A stretch of 64,000 bases of DNA from Chitinolyticbacter meiyuanensis (lineage in GTDB: Bacteria; Pseudomonadota; Gammaproteobacteria; Burkholderiales; Chitinibacteraceae), in the NCBI RefSeq assembly GCF_008033135.1, contig NZ_CP041335.1:4221925-4285924 (forward strand). The letters are read 5' to 3'. The notes under the pieces are model-generated. The model made no database searches. It was not told where the DNA came from and worked only from the letters and a program-made list of their open reading frames with translations. A program made the position numbers and the translations under genes. Positions 26,302 through 34,508 of the stretch are shown in pieces. Each line of letters starts with the position of its first letter. The stretch's first letter is position 1.

Positions 26302-27311
26302 GCGATCACCTCGTCTTCGGCGTAGTCGCGGCTTGCCGTTCGGCCGATCAGCTCGGGCCAGCGCATCGGGCTGATGCCGGTGCCCGGCCGCTTGATCGCC
26401 AGGTTGTCGGCGCCGAACACCTCGCCGGCCCGGATGGCGCGGGCAGCGACGATGCTCTTCCTTGCGATCGGCCGATTCTTGGCCTCAGAGGGCGTCGGCT
26501 GCTTGATACCGTTGCCCAGCGCGGTTTCCACCGCGCGGATCGCGGCCACCATACTGGCGAGTTCACCCGGCTCCAGCGACGCCTTGTGATCAGGCCCGGG
26601 CAGGTTGCGATCGAGCGTGAAGTGCTTTTCGATCACCCGCGCACCGAGCGCCACGGCGGCGACCGAGATCGCCTCGCCAGCGGTATGGTCCGAGTAACCG
26701 TAGGCAGCGCCGAACAACGCACCTAAATTGGGCATAGCACGCAGGTTCACATCCGATAGCGGCGTCGGGTATTCGGTATTGCAATGCAGGATGGCCAGTT
26801 GCTCACGACGGAGGCCATGCGCCAGCAGCACCCGTACCGCGTCGTCGATCTCGGCCACCGTCGCCATGCCGGTCGAGAGTATGGTTGGCCGCTGCAGGGC
26901 GGCGATGCGGCATAGATAGGGATAATTGGTGATCTCGCCGGACGGGATCTTCCACAGCGGGATATCGAGTGCGATCAGGTAGTCGATGCTGGCCGGATCA
27001 AAGGCCGTGGAAAAGAACAGGATGCCGCGCTCCTGCGCACGCTGGCGCACGGCGTCGTGCGCCTCGGCCGAGAGCTCCAGGCGCTTCAGCATCGCGTATT
27101 GCGATTCCTCCACCCCCGTGTTGGCTTTCTGGTAGTCGGCCGTCACTGCATCGCGCGACACCAGCGCGGCGGCCTGGAAGGTCTGGAATTTCACCGCATC
27201 GGCACCGGCGTCGGCAGCGGCATCGACCAGCTGCAGCGCAAGCGCCACATCGCCATTGTGATTGACGCCAGCCTCGGCGATGACAAAGACGCGATCCTGC
27301 CAGGGCGTCAT
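26295..27311 (-). CDS. neuB: Nonulosonic acid synthase (NeuB/LegI)
   Basis: Condenses phosphoenolpyruvate with a 6-carbon amino sugar to give a nine-carbon acid. Marks: FVIAEAGVNHNGD, AVKFQTFQAAALVS, WKIPSGEITNYP, ILSTGMATVAEID, LHCNTEYPTP and GYSDHTAGEAISVAAVALGA. EKHFTLDRNLPGPDHKASLEP is split over the end of the barrel. The C-terminus is an antifreeze-like SAF domain (ARKSIVAARAIRAGEVF to KRPGTGISP). A strong AAGGAG precedes the ATG. Its start overlaps the neuD stop. Confidence 0.95.
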   Translation of the reverse strand: MTPWQDRVFVIAEAGVNHNGDVALALQLVDAAADAGADAVKFQTFQAAALVSRDAVTADYQKANTGVEESQYAMLKRLELSAEAHDAVRQRAQERGILFFSTAFDPASIDYLIALDIPLWKIPSGEITNYPYLCRIAALQRPTILSTGMATVAEIDDAVRVLLAHGLRREQLAILHCNTEYPTPLSDVNLRAMPNLGALFGAAYGYSDHTAGEAISVAAVALGARVIEKHFTLDRNLPGPDHKASLEPGELASMVAAIRAVETALGNGIKQPTPSEAKNRPIARKSIVAARAIRAGEVFGADNLAIKRPGTGISPMRWPELIGRTASRDYAEDEVIAW

Positions 27312-27928
27312 GAAACTCTCCTTGCGGGCACGCCGACCCAGGTGCCGGCCTCATTGATATCGGCCGTGACCACTGCGCCGGCGCCGATCACCACGTCGTC
27401 GGCAACGATCACGCCCTGCAGCACCACGGCACGGCTGCCGACCAGGCAACGGCTGCCGATGCGCGCGCCGCCATTGACGATGGCGCCAGTGGCCACATGG
27501 CTATGCGCGCCGATCACTGCATCGTGCTCGACCAGCGCGCCGCTGTTGATGATGCAATTGGCGCCGACGTCAGCATCGGCATTGATGAGCGCGTGGTGCA
27601 GCACTGCAGAACCCTCGCCCAGCCGCGCCGATGGCGACACTACGGCCGTACTGGCAATCAACGTTGCCAGCGGCAGGCCCAGCGCCTTCAGTTGATCGTA
27701 CAACCGCACGCGCACCGCGGCCGATTTCACTTGCCCGACGGTGATCAGGAAACGCTGTCCGCCAGTAGCCTCGTTCAACCAATTGTCGTCGCCCAGCCAG
27801 GGTGCGCCTTGCATATCGGCTTGAGGATCGCGATCCACGAAGCCGGCCACCGTCAGCCCAGCGCTGCGAGCGGTCTCCAGGCAGGCGCGACCATGTCCGC
27901 CACCGCCGATGAACACCAGCGCACTCAT
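27308..27928 (-). CDS. neuD: NeuD/PglD-type acetyltransferase (LegH candidate)
   Basis: An N-acetyltransferase of the PglD/NeuD kind: a Rossmann-like start (LVFIGGGGHGRACLETARSA), then a left-handed beta-helix of hexapeptide repeats (LINADADVGANCIINSGALV; EHDAVIGAHSHVATGAIVNG). In the legionaminic route this enzyme acetylates the 4-amino group made by LegC. The His in EHDAVIG corresponds to the catalytic base of PglD. It overlaps both legC and neuB by four bases. Confidence 0.88.
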   Translation of the reverse strand: MSALVFIGGGGHGRACLETARSAGLTVAGFVDRDPQADMQGAPWLGDDNWLNEATGGQRFLITVGQVKSAAVRVRLYDQLKALGLPLATLIASTAVVSPSARLGEGSAVLHHALINADADVGANCIINSGALVEHDAVIGAHSHVATGAIVNGGARIGSRCLVGSRAVVLQGVIVADDVVIGAGAVVTADINEAGTWVGVPARRVS

Positions 27929-29085
27929 GGCCGCACGCTGCTCGGCAGGTTGACGAGACGCGCCGCCAGCCATTCGGCATGGGGCAGCGGCCCGCACTGG
28001 GCCTGGGCAAACGCCGGCAGCGTCTGCATCAGCTGCCATACCGGTCGGGTCATTACGCCCAGACCATTGCTGTACGCGAGGAAGGCATCACGCTCGGCTT
28101 CGTCCTCAAGCAATACCGCGTTAAGCCAGTAATTGCTGCGTGTGCCGGATGGCTCCGCGACAAATTCGATGCCGTTCGCCGCGCAGAAAGCGGCATAGCG
28201 GGCCGCGGTCTCGCGCTTGTCGGCAAGAATGCCCGGCAACTGCTCCAGCTGCGCGCAGGCGAGCGCGGCATTCAGATTGGGCAGCCGGTAGTTGTAGCCG
28301 ACCTGGTCGTGCGAGAACGCCCACGGATGCGCCTCTTTGGCGGTGGTGGTGAGATGCTTGCCCAGCCTGCCGAGGCGCTCGTCGTTGGTGACGATGCAGC
28401 CACCGCCGCCGCAGGTGACCGTCTTGTTGCCGTTGAAGCTGAACGCCCCTAGCTGGCCGATGGAGCCGGTATGGCGCTCGCCAATGTAGGAGCCCAGCGA
28501 TTCGGCGGCGTCCTCGATCAACACGATGCCCCACTCGGCACAGATCGCATTCAGCGCGTCGATATCGCACGGCAGGCCGAAAGTATGCATCGGCACGCAG
28601 GCCGCGATGCGCCGGCCGGAAGTACGGTTGTAGCAGCCATCGTCGCGCCGCTCGGCATGCTCGGTGAGGAAGGCCGAGAGCGCGGCAGGCGACAGCCCTA
28701 GGGTGTGCCGGTCGACATCGATAAAAACCGGGTGCGCGCGCTGGTAGCTGATGGCATTGCAGGTCGCGACAAAGGTCAGCGGCTGAGTGATCACTTCGTC
28801 GCCATCGTTTACGCCGGCGAGGATCAGCGCCATATGCAGCGCGGCCGTGCCATTCACCGTCGCCACCGCATATTGCGCGCCCGTGATCTCGCGCATCATC
28901 GCCTCGAAGCGATCGACATAGGCACCGACCGACGACACGAAAGTGGAGTCGATGCAATCGAGCAGATACTGCTTTTCGTTGCCGGCGAAACGGGGCGCAT
29001 GCAGCGGAATGAAGCCATCCGCACCGTAGAGCTCGCGGGCGAAGGCAACCAGTGCCTCAAGCCGGGGGGACATCAGCGCACCCAT
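27925..29085 (-). CDS. legC: LegC-type UDP/GDP-4-keto-sugar aminotransferase
   Basis: PLP enzyme of the DegT/DnrJ/EryC1 family that aminates a 4-keto-6-deoxy-HexNAc. Marks: FVSSVGAYVDRFEAMM, TVNGTAALHMALILAGV, GDEVITQPLTFVATCNAISY, the Asp in IEDAAESLGS and the PLP-binding Lys221 in FNGNKTVTCGGGG. These match the LegC subgroup. ATG at 29085 overlaps the legB stop; a second ATG at 29073 has GGTG upstream and may be the true start. Confidence 0.92.
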   Translation of the reverse strand: MGALMSPRLEALVAFARELYGADGFIPLHAPRFAGNEKQYLLDCIDSTFVSSVGAYVDRFEAMMREITGAQYAVATVNGTAALHMALILAGVNDGDEVITQPLTFVATCNAISYQRAHPVFIDVDRHTLGLSPAALSAFLTEHAERRDDGCYNRTSGRRIAACVPMHTFGLPCDIDALNAICAEWGIVLIEDAAESLGSYIGERHTGSIGQLGAFSFNGNKTVTCGGGGCIVTNDERLGRLGKHLTTTAKEAHPWAFSHDQVGYNYRLPNLNAALACAQLEQLPGILADKRETAARYAAFCAANGIEFVAEPSGTRSNYWLNAVLLEDEAERDAFLAYSNGLGVMTRPVWQLMQTLPAFAQAQCGPLPHAEWLAARLVNLPSSVRP

Positions 29086-30065
29086 CAGACGTTGTAGAGA
29101 TCGGGCTTGTACTTGGCGAGGTTAGCCGGCTCGAGGAACCAGCTCACCGTTTCCTTCAGGCCCGCCTCGATGCTGTATTGCGGCTCGAACCCGGTCAGCG
29201 AGCGAACCAGGCCGTTGTCGCACCACAGACGGAAGACTTCGGATTTTTCCGGCCGGATGCGCGCCTCGTCGACGATGAACTCGACATCCGAGTCCATGAT
29301 GGTCTTGATCAGGTTGAGCGTATCGCCCACCGAGATTTCGAAATTGGAGCCGATGTTCACCGTTTGGCCAACCGCAGCGTCGCACTCGGCCAGCGCGATA
29401 AAGCCGCGGCAGGTATCGGTGACATAGTTGAAATCACGGGTCGGGCTGACATCGCCAAGCTTGATCTGCTTCTTGCCAGCAGCGATCTGGCTGATGATGG
29501 TCGGGATCACCGCCCGGGCACTCTGGCGCGGACCATAGGTATTGAAGGGGCGGGCGATGGTCAGCGGCAGGCCGAAGGCGTTGTAGAAGCTCATCGCCAT
29601 CGCATCAGCGCCGATCTTGCTCGCCGAATAAGGCGACTGCGGCTGCAGCGGATGTTTCTCGTCGATCGGCACGTATTGGGCCGTGCCATAGACTTCGGAC
29701 GTCGAAGTGTGGATCACCCGCGACACGCCATTTTCCTTGGCTGCCTGGCAGATGTTCAACGTGCCGCGCACATTCACATCGACATAGCTGTCCGGCGCGA
29801 CATAGGAATACGGGATGGCAATCAGTGCCGCCAAGTGGAACACCACGTCCTGACCCTTGGTGATGGCTTTGCAAAAGTGCGGATCACGCACATCTCCGCT
29901 CACCACTTTAATTGCATCGCGACAGGCCACATCCTCCAGCCAGCCCCAATAGTTGAACGAGTTGTATTGCGCCAGCGCGGTGACTTCGTAACCGCGGCTG
30001 ACCAGCATTTCAACGAGGTGGGAGCCGATGAAGCCATCGGCGCCGGTAACAAGTGCTTTCTTCAT
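29085..30065 (-). CDS. legB: NAD-dependent nucleotide-sugar 4,6-dehydratase LegB
   Basis: Extended short-chain dehydrogenase that makes the 4-keto-6-deoxy sugar at the head of the legionaminic route. Marks: ALVTGADGFIGSHLVEML, LAQYNSFNYWGWLED, HLAALIAIPYSYVAPDSYVD, the TSTSEVYGTAQY catalytic Thr/Asp-Glu region and SPYSASKIGADA (YxxxK). NYVTDTCRGF is typical of this subgroup. It follows rfbC after a 50-base gap with no clear promoter, so the operon may continue from the rfb genes. Confidence 0.92.
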   Translation of the reverse strand: MKKALVTGADGFIGSHLVEMLVSRGYEVTALAQYNSFNYWGWLEDVACRDAIKVVSGDVRDPHFCKAITKGQDVVFHLAALIAIPYSYVAPDSYVDVNVRGTLNICQAAKENGVSRVIHTSTSEVYGTAQYVPIDEKHPLQPQSPYSASKIGADAMAMSFYNAFGLPLTIARPFNTYGPRQSARAVIPTIISQIAAGKKQIKLGDVSPTRDFNYVTDTCRGFIALAECDAAVGQTVNIGSNFEISVGDTLNLIKTIMDSDVEFIVDEARIRPEKSEVFRLWCDNGLVRSLTGFEPQYSIEAGLKETVSWFLEPANLAKYKPDLYNV

Positions 30066-30115
30066 TTACGCATCAACATCCGTTCAACAGCGCACGCATT
30101 CTGCTTGCGCAAACT

Positions 30116-30652
30116 CTAATCCATATCCCTGAAACGCAATCCTTGCGCATCTTTCTGCGACAAAATCGGCGCCTTGATGGGCCAGTCGATCGCCAAGTCG
30201 GGATCATCCCAACGAATGGACTTCTCGGCTCCGGGCTGCCAGAAAGTCGTCACCTTATACGCGACTTCCGTATTGTCATCCAGTACAACAAATCCATGTG
30301 CAAAGCCAGGCGGAACCCAGAGTTGAAGCCTATTTTCGGCAGAAAGTTCTGAACCACACCATTGCCCAAAAGTAGCTGAATCACGACGCACGTCGACCGC
30401 AACATCGAAGATGCGCCCTGCAAGAACACGCACCAGCTTTCCTTGCGCGTGAGGCTCACTTTGATAGTGAAGCCCCCGTAGTACACCCCGGCGTGAACCT
30501 GAGTGATTGTCCTGCACGAAACGGACGGAATACCCGAGCGCCTTGTCAAAATGCTGCTGGTGAAAACTCTCGAAGAAAAAACCTCTTTCGTCCTCAAAGA
30601 GCGTCGGCTCAAGCAACAGCAAATCAGGGATTGTCGTTGTACGTATTTTCAT
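30116..30652 (-). CDS. rfbC: dTDP-4-dehydrorhamnose 3,5-epimerase
   Basis: Cupin-fold enzyme, third step of dTDP-L-rhamnose synthesis. Marks: EPTLFEDERGFFFESF, RFVQDNHSGSRRGVLRGLHY with the catalytic His, GRIFDVAVDVRRDSATFGQW and VPPGFAHGFVVLDD. RWDDPDLAIDWP near the end is also typical. It overlaps rfbA by four bases. The base composition is somewhat lower in GC than in the leg genes beside it. Confidence 0.96.
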   Translation of the reverse strand: MKIRTTTIPDLLLLEPTLFEDERGFFFESFHQQHFDKALGYSVRFVQDNHSGSRRGVLRGLHYQSEPHAQGKLVRVLAGRIFDVAVDVRRDSATFGQWCGSELSAENRLQLWVPPGFAHGFVVLDDNTEVAYKVTTFWQPGAEKSIRWDDPDLAIDWPIKAPILSQKDAQGLRFRDMD

Positions 30653-31539
30653 CGGGGGTAACGTTCAGTAAGCACCGCCTGCAAATAGCGGCCATAACCC
30701 GTTTTGGCCAACGGTGCGGCAAGCTCCGCCAACGCACCATCGTCGATCCAACCTTGTCGCCATGCTACTTCTTCCGGTGCGCATACCTTGACCCCCTGGC
30801 GTGCCTCCAGCGTCTGGATGAATTGCCCGGCCTCCAGCAACGACTCGTGAGTCCCGGTATCCAGCCATGCATATCCCCTTCCCATCAACTGGACATCGAG
30901 CACACCCGCAGTGAGGTAAGCGCTGTTCACATCGGTAATTTCCAGCTCCCCGCGCCGGGAAGGCTTCAATTGGCGTGCAATATCCACCACCCGATTGTCA
31001 TAGAAATACAACCCGGTCACAGCGAAACTTGATTTCGGCTGCGCCGGCTTTTCCTCGATGCTCGTCACCCGGCCGGCGCCATCGAATGCCACTACCCCAT
31101 AGCGTTCCGGATCGTTCACCCGATATGCAAAGACCGTGGCCCCGCTCGGCTTGGCGGCTGCGGCAGCAAGCAGCCCCGGCAGATCGTGGCCGTAGAAGAT
31201 ATTGTCGCCCAACACCAGCGCTACTCCATCCTCGCCGATGAAATCCTCGCCGATCAGAAATGCCTGCGCCAAGCCATCCGGACTGGGTTGCACGCGATAG
31301 CACAGTTTGAGCCCCCAACGCGCACCATCACCGAGCAGTTGTTCAAAGCGAGGGGTATCCTGCGGCGTGGAGATGATCAGGATGTCGCGGATACCCGCCA
31401 TCATCAGCGTGGACAGCGGGTAGTAGATCATCGGCTTGTCATAGATCGGCAGCAGCTGCTTCGACACCGCCAACGTCGCCGGATAAAGCCGGGTTCCTGA
31501 ACCACCAGCCAGGATGATGCCCTTGCGGATAGATTGCAT
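30649..31539 (-). CDS. rfbA: Glucose-1-phosphate thymidylyltransferase
   Basis: First step of dTDP-L-rhamnose synthesis: makes dTDP-glucose from dTTP and glucose 1-phosphate. Marks: KGIILAGGSGTRLYPATLAV, SKQLLPIYDKPMIYYPLSTL, LGDNIFYGHDLPGLL and ALGMLEAG-like LLEAGQFIQTLEARQG. Length 296 is usual. GAGGTGAGCA precedes the ATG. It is three bases downstream of rfbD. Confidence 0.96.
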   Translation of the reverse strand: MQSIRKGIILAGGSGTRLYPATLAVSKQLLPIYDKPMIYYPLSTLMMAGIRDILIISTPQDTPRFEQLLGDGARWGLKLCYRVQPSPDGLAQAFLIGEDFIGEDGVALVLGDNIFYGHDLPGLLAAAAAKPSGATVFAYRVNDPERYGVVAFDGAGRVTSIEEKPAQPKSSFAVTGLYFYDNRVVDIARQLKPSRRGELEITDVNSAYLTAGVLDVQLMGRGYAWLDTGTHESLLEAGQFIQTLEARQGVKVCAPEEVAWRQGWIDDGALAELAAPLAKTGYGRYLQAVLTERYPR

Positions 31540-31542
31540 TGC

Positions 31543-32457
31543 TCACCTCGATAAGGGCGCGCACACGGTATCGAGCACTTGCGCCAAGTGATGCCGCCAG
31601 TCTGGCAGAACGAGGCCGAACGTGCCGCACAGGTATCGGGAATCGAGCACCGAATAGGCCGGTCGCGTTGCGACCTGCGGATAATCGACGCTGGCAATCG
31701 GGCGGATTTCCGAGGGCTGCAGGCGCAAGCGCATTCCTCGCGCCCATGCCCCGGCAACAATCGCCTGCGCATAGCCGTGCCAGCTCGTCTCGCCTGCGGC
31801 GGCCAGATGATACAGCCCATCGGGAAAGCCGATACGGTTTCGCAAGTAGTCACGCAACAACAGGCCGGTCACGTCCGCGAGCAACGCCGCAGCCGTGGGT
31901 GTCCCTCGTTGATCCGCCACCACGGACAAGACGTCACGCTCGGCGGCCAAGCGCAGGATGGTCTTGGCGAAGTTGCCGCCGTGCACCCCGTAAACCCAGC
32001 CGGTACGCAAGATCAGATGCCGACAGCCGCTGTCGGCAATCGCTTGATCGCCCGCCAGCTTGCTGGCCCCATAGACCGACAATGGCGCGGCCGTCGCGCC
32101 TTCCGACCATGGCGTCGCCCCCCGCCCGTCGAACACATAGTCGGTGGAGTAGTGGACCAGCAATGCATCATGCCGGGATGCCCAAGCAGCCAGCAGTGCC
32201 GGCACCGTCGCATTGACGGCATGCGCGCGGTCCGGCTCAGATTCAGCGCGGTCGACTGCTGTATACGCCGCCGCATTGACGATGATCTGAGGTCGCACTC
32301 GATCGAGCAACTGGCCTACCGCAGCCACGTCAGCAAGATCGCATTCAGCGCGACCGTACATGTGCAACGAACCCAGCGGCGCCAAGCTGCGGGCAAGCTC
32401 GAAGCCCAGTTGACCGTCCTTGCCTGTCAGCAGCAGTCGCGGCGCGTCATTGACCAT
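31543..32457 (-). CDS. rfbD: dTDP-4-dehydrorhamnose reductase
   Basis: Last step of dTDP-L-rhamnose synthesis. Marks: LLLTGKDGQLGFELARSL, AAYTAVDRAESEPDRAHAVN, STDYVFDGRGATPW, VYGASKLAGDQAI with the YxxxK pair and LRTGWVYGVHGGNFAKT. The ATG at 32457 lies inside the last codons of rfbB (11-base overlap); a TTG four codons upstream is less likely. Confidence 0.95.
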   Translation of the reverse strand: MVNDAPRLLLTGKDGQLGFELARSLAPLGSLHMYGRAECDLADVAAVGQLLDRVRPQIIVNAAAYTAVDRAESEPDRAHAVNATVPALLAAWASRHDALLVHYSTDYVFDGRGATPWSEGATAAPLSVYGASKLAGDQAIADSGCRHLILRTGWVYGVHGGNFAKTILRLAAERDVLSVVADQRGTPTAAALLADVTGLLLRDYLRNRIGFPDGLYHLAAAGETSWHGYAQAIVAGAWARGMRLRLQPSEIRPIASVDYPQVATRPAYSVLDSRYLCGTFGLVLPDWRHHLAQVLDTVCAPLSR

Positions 32458-33505
32458 AGTGCAGACCAACCCAATCGCGATAGCTGCCGCTGGTCACACC
32501 CGAGATCCACTCCGGATTGGCGAGGTACCACGTTATCGTTTCCCGCAAACCTGATTCAAAAGTCTGTGCCGGCCGCCATCCCAGCTCGTTTGCCACCTTG
32601 CGGGCATCAATGGCATACCGGCGATCATGCCCAGGGCGATCAGCCACAAATTGGATCTGTTCCGCGTAGTGGTGGCCATCCGGGCGAGGCCTGAGTTCGT
32701 CGAGCTGCGTGCAGATCGCCTGCACGACGTGCAGATTCGTCCGCTCGTTCCAACCGCCGATGTTATAGGTTTCGCCAACGCGCCCGGCCTCGAGCACTTG
32801 GCGCAACGCTGCGCAGTGGTCCTTCACGTAGAGCCAATCCCGCACTTGCTGACCATCCCCATAGACGGGTAGCGGTTTGCCGGCCAACGCATTCAGGATC
32901 ACCAACGGGATCAGCTTCTCCGGAAAATGGAAGGGTCCGTAATTGTTGGAGCAGTTGGTGGTGAGCACCGGCAGGCCATACGTATGGTGCCAAGCCCGAA
33001 CCAGATGATCGCTCGCCGCCTTGCTCGCGGCATAAGGACTGTTCGGCTCGTACGGATCACGTTCCGCAAAGGGCGCCTCGTCCGGCTGCAAACTCCCATA
33101 TACCTCGTCAGTGGAAACATGCAGGAAACGGAATTGCGTCTGCTCCGGCTCTGACAGCTCTGACCAGTAGACACGCACGCGCTCCAACAGATTGAACGTA
33201 CCGACGATATTGGTCTGGATGAAATCAGCAGGGCCATGGATGGAGCGATCCACGTGAGATTCGGCGGCAAAATTGATCACCGCGCGCGGCTTGTGATCAG
33301 CCAATAGCTGCGCCACCAGCGCGCCATCCCCGATATCGCCCTGAACAAAAACATGCCCGGCACATTGCTGCAGCGAAGCCAGCGTCTCCAGGTTGCCGGC
33401 ATAGGTCAGCTTGTCGAGGTTCAGTACCGGCTCATCGGAGCCGGCCACCCAGTCGAGTACGAAGTTGCCGCCGATAAAGCCAGCGCCGCCTGTCACGAGT
33501 ATCAT
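32447..33505 (-). CDS. rfbB: dTDP-glucose 4,6-dehydratase
   Basis: Second step of dTDP-L-rhamnose synthesis and first gene of the leftward operon. Marks: MILVTGGAGFIGGNFVLDW, NLDKLTYAGNLETL, FAAESHVDRSIHGPADFI, HVSTDEVYGSL with the Thr-Asp-Glu catalytic set and YAASKAASDHLV. NNYGPFHFPEKLIP and GDGQQVRDWLYVKDHC follow as expected. The 116-base gap to the divergent kdsA must hold the promoter of this operon, but I see no convincing -35/-10 pair. Confidence 0.97.
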   Translation of the reverse strand: MILVTGGAGFIGGNFVLDWVAGSDEPVLNLDKLTYAGNLETLASLQQCAGHVFVQGDIGDGALVAQLLADHKPRAVINFAAESHVDRSIHGPADFIQTNIVGTFNLLERVRVYWSELSEPEQTQFRFLHVSTDEVYGSLQPDEAPFAERDPYEPNSPYAASKAASDHLVRAWHHTYGLPVLTTNCSNNYGPFHFPEKLIPLVILNALAGKPLPVYGDGQQVRDWLYVKDHCAALRQVLEAGRVGETYNIGGWNERTNLHVVQAICTQLDELRPRPDGHHYAEQIQFVADRPGHDRRYAIDARKVANELGWRPAQTFESGLRETITWYLANPEWISGVTSGSYRDWVGLHYGQ

Positions 33506-33621
33506 TCAGACATCCCTATCCAATCGCCACAGCTGGCTCTCCGGCCTTGTTGCTGCATCACATGCAATATCGCGCAGAACCATCCGGCGAGCTGATCGCG
33601 CTAGTTCACCAAAGGTAAGCT

Positions 33622-34461
33622 ATGAATATCACCTCAAACGTCCGTATCGGCAACCATTCCCCCATGGTGCTGTTCGGCGGCGTCAATGTACTGGAAGACA
33701 AGGATTTCGCGCTCAAGATCTGTGCCGAATACGTGCGCGTCACCGAAAAGCTCGGCATCCCTTATGTGTTCAAGGCATCGTTCGACAAGGCCAACCGCTC
33801 CTCCGTGCACTCCTACCGCGGTCCGGGTCTGGAAGAAGGCCTGCGCATCTTCGAAGCGGTGAAGCAGGAATTCGGCGTGCCGGTGATTACCGACGTGCAC
33901 GAACCGTGGCAGGCCGCCCCGGTGGCGGAAGTGGTCGATGTGCTGCAGCTGCCCGCCTTCCTCGCCCGGCAGACCGACCTCGTCGTCGCCATGGCCAAGA
34001 CCGGCAACGTGATCAACATCAAGAAGCCACAGTTCCTCAGCCCTTCGCAAATGGCCAATATCGTCGAGAAATTCATTGAGGCCGGCAACGACAAGCTGAT
34101 CCTGTGCGACCGGGGCAGCAGCTTCGGCTACGACAACCTAGTAGTCGACATGCTCGGTTTTGGCGTGATGAAGAAAACCTGCAATGACCTACCGGTGATC
34201 TTCGACGTAACGCACTCGCTGCAACAGCGCGACCCAGGCGGCAAGGCTTCCGGCGGTCGCCGCAGCCAAGTACTGGAGCTCGCCCGTGCTGGCATGGCTG
34301 TCGGCATCGCCGGCCTGTTTCTGGAAAGCCATCCCAATCCGAACGAGGCCAAATGCGACGGGCCAAGTGCTTTGCCACTGGCGCAACTGGAGCCCTTCCT
34401 CGCACAGACGAAGGCGATCGACGACTTGGTGAAGGGCTTTCCGCCTGTCGTCATTGATTGA
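33622..34461 (+). CDS. kdsA: 3-deoxy-8-phosphooctulonate (KDO-8-P) synthase
   Basis: Condenses arabinose 5-phosphate with phosphoenolpyruvate for the lipopolysaccharide core sugar KDO. Marks: VLFGGVNVLEDKDFALKICAE is the start region, then YVFKASFDKANRSS, GVPVITDVHEP, NIKKPQFLSPSQM, DRGSSFGYDNLVVDM and FDVTHSLQQRDP. The metal-site Cys-type enzymes carry Cys before the FGGVN-like motif; this enzyme lacks it and NIKK favours the metal-free class. It stands alone on the + strand between two leftward operons rather than in the usual pyrG-kdsA-eno group. AAGGTAAGCT precedes the ATG. Confidence 0.96.
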   Translation: MNITSNVRIGNHSPMVLFGGVNVLEDKDFALKICAEYVRVTEKLGIPYVFKASFDKANRSSVHSYRGPGLEEGLRIFEAVKQEFGVPVITDVHEPWQAAPVAEVVDVLQLPAFLARQTDLVVAMAKTGNVINIKKPQFLSPSQMANIVEKFIEAGNDKLILCDRGSSFGYDNLVVDMLGFGVMKKTCNDLPVIFDVTHSLQQRDPGGKASGGRRSQVLELARAGMAVGIAGLFLESHPNPNEAKCDGPSALPLAQLEPFLAQTKAIDDLVKGFPPVVID

Positions 34462-34466
34462 ACATC

Positions 34467-34498
34467 ACCGGGAAACCGGCGCAAGCCGGTTTCCCGGT
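34467..34498. terminator. Perfect hairpin between kdsA and wbpM
   Basis: A 14-bp uninterrupted stem (ACCGGGAAACCGGC and its complement) closed by a GCAA tetraloop, five bases after the kdsA stop and ten before the convergent wbpM stop. It has no T-run but is symmetric, so it can serve both transcripts. Confidence 0.72.
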
Positions 34499-34508
34499 CG
34501 CCGGAACA

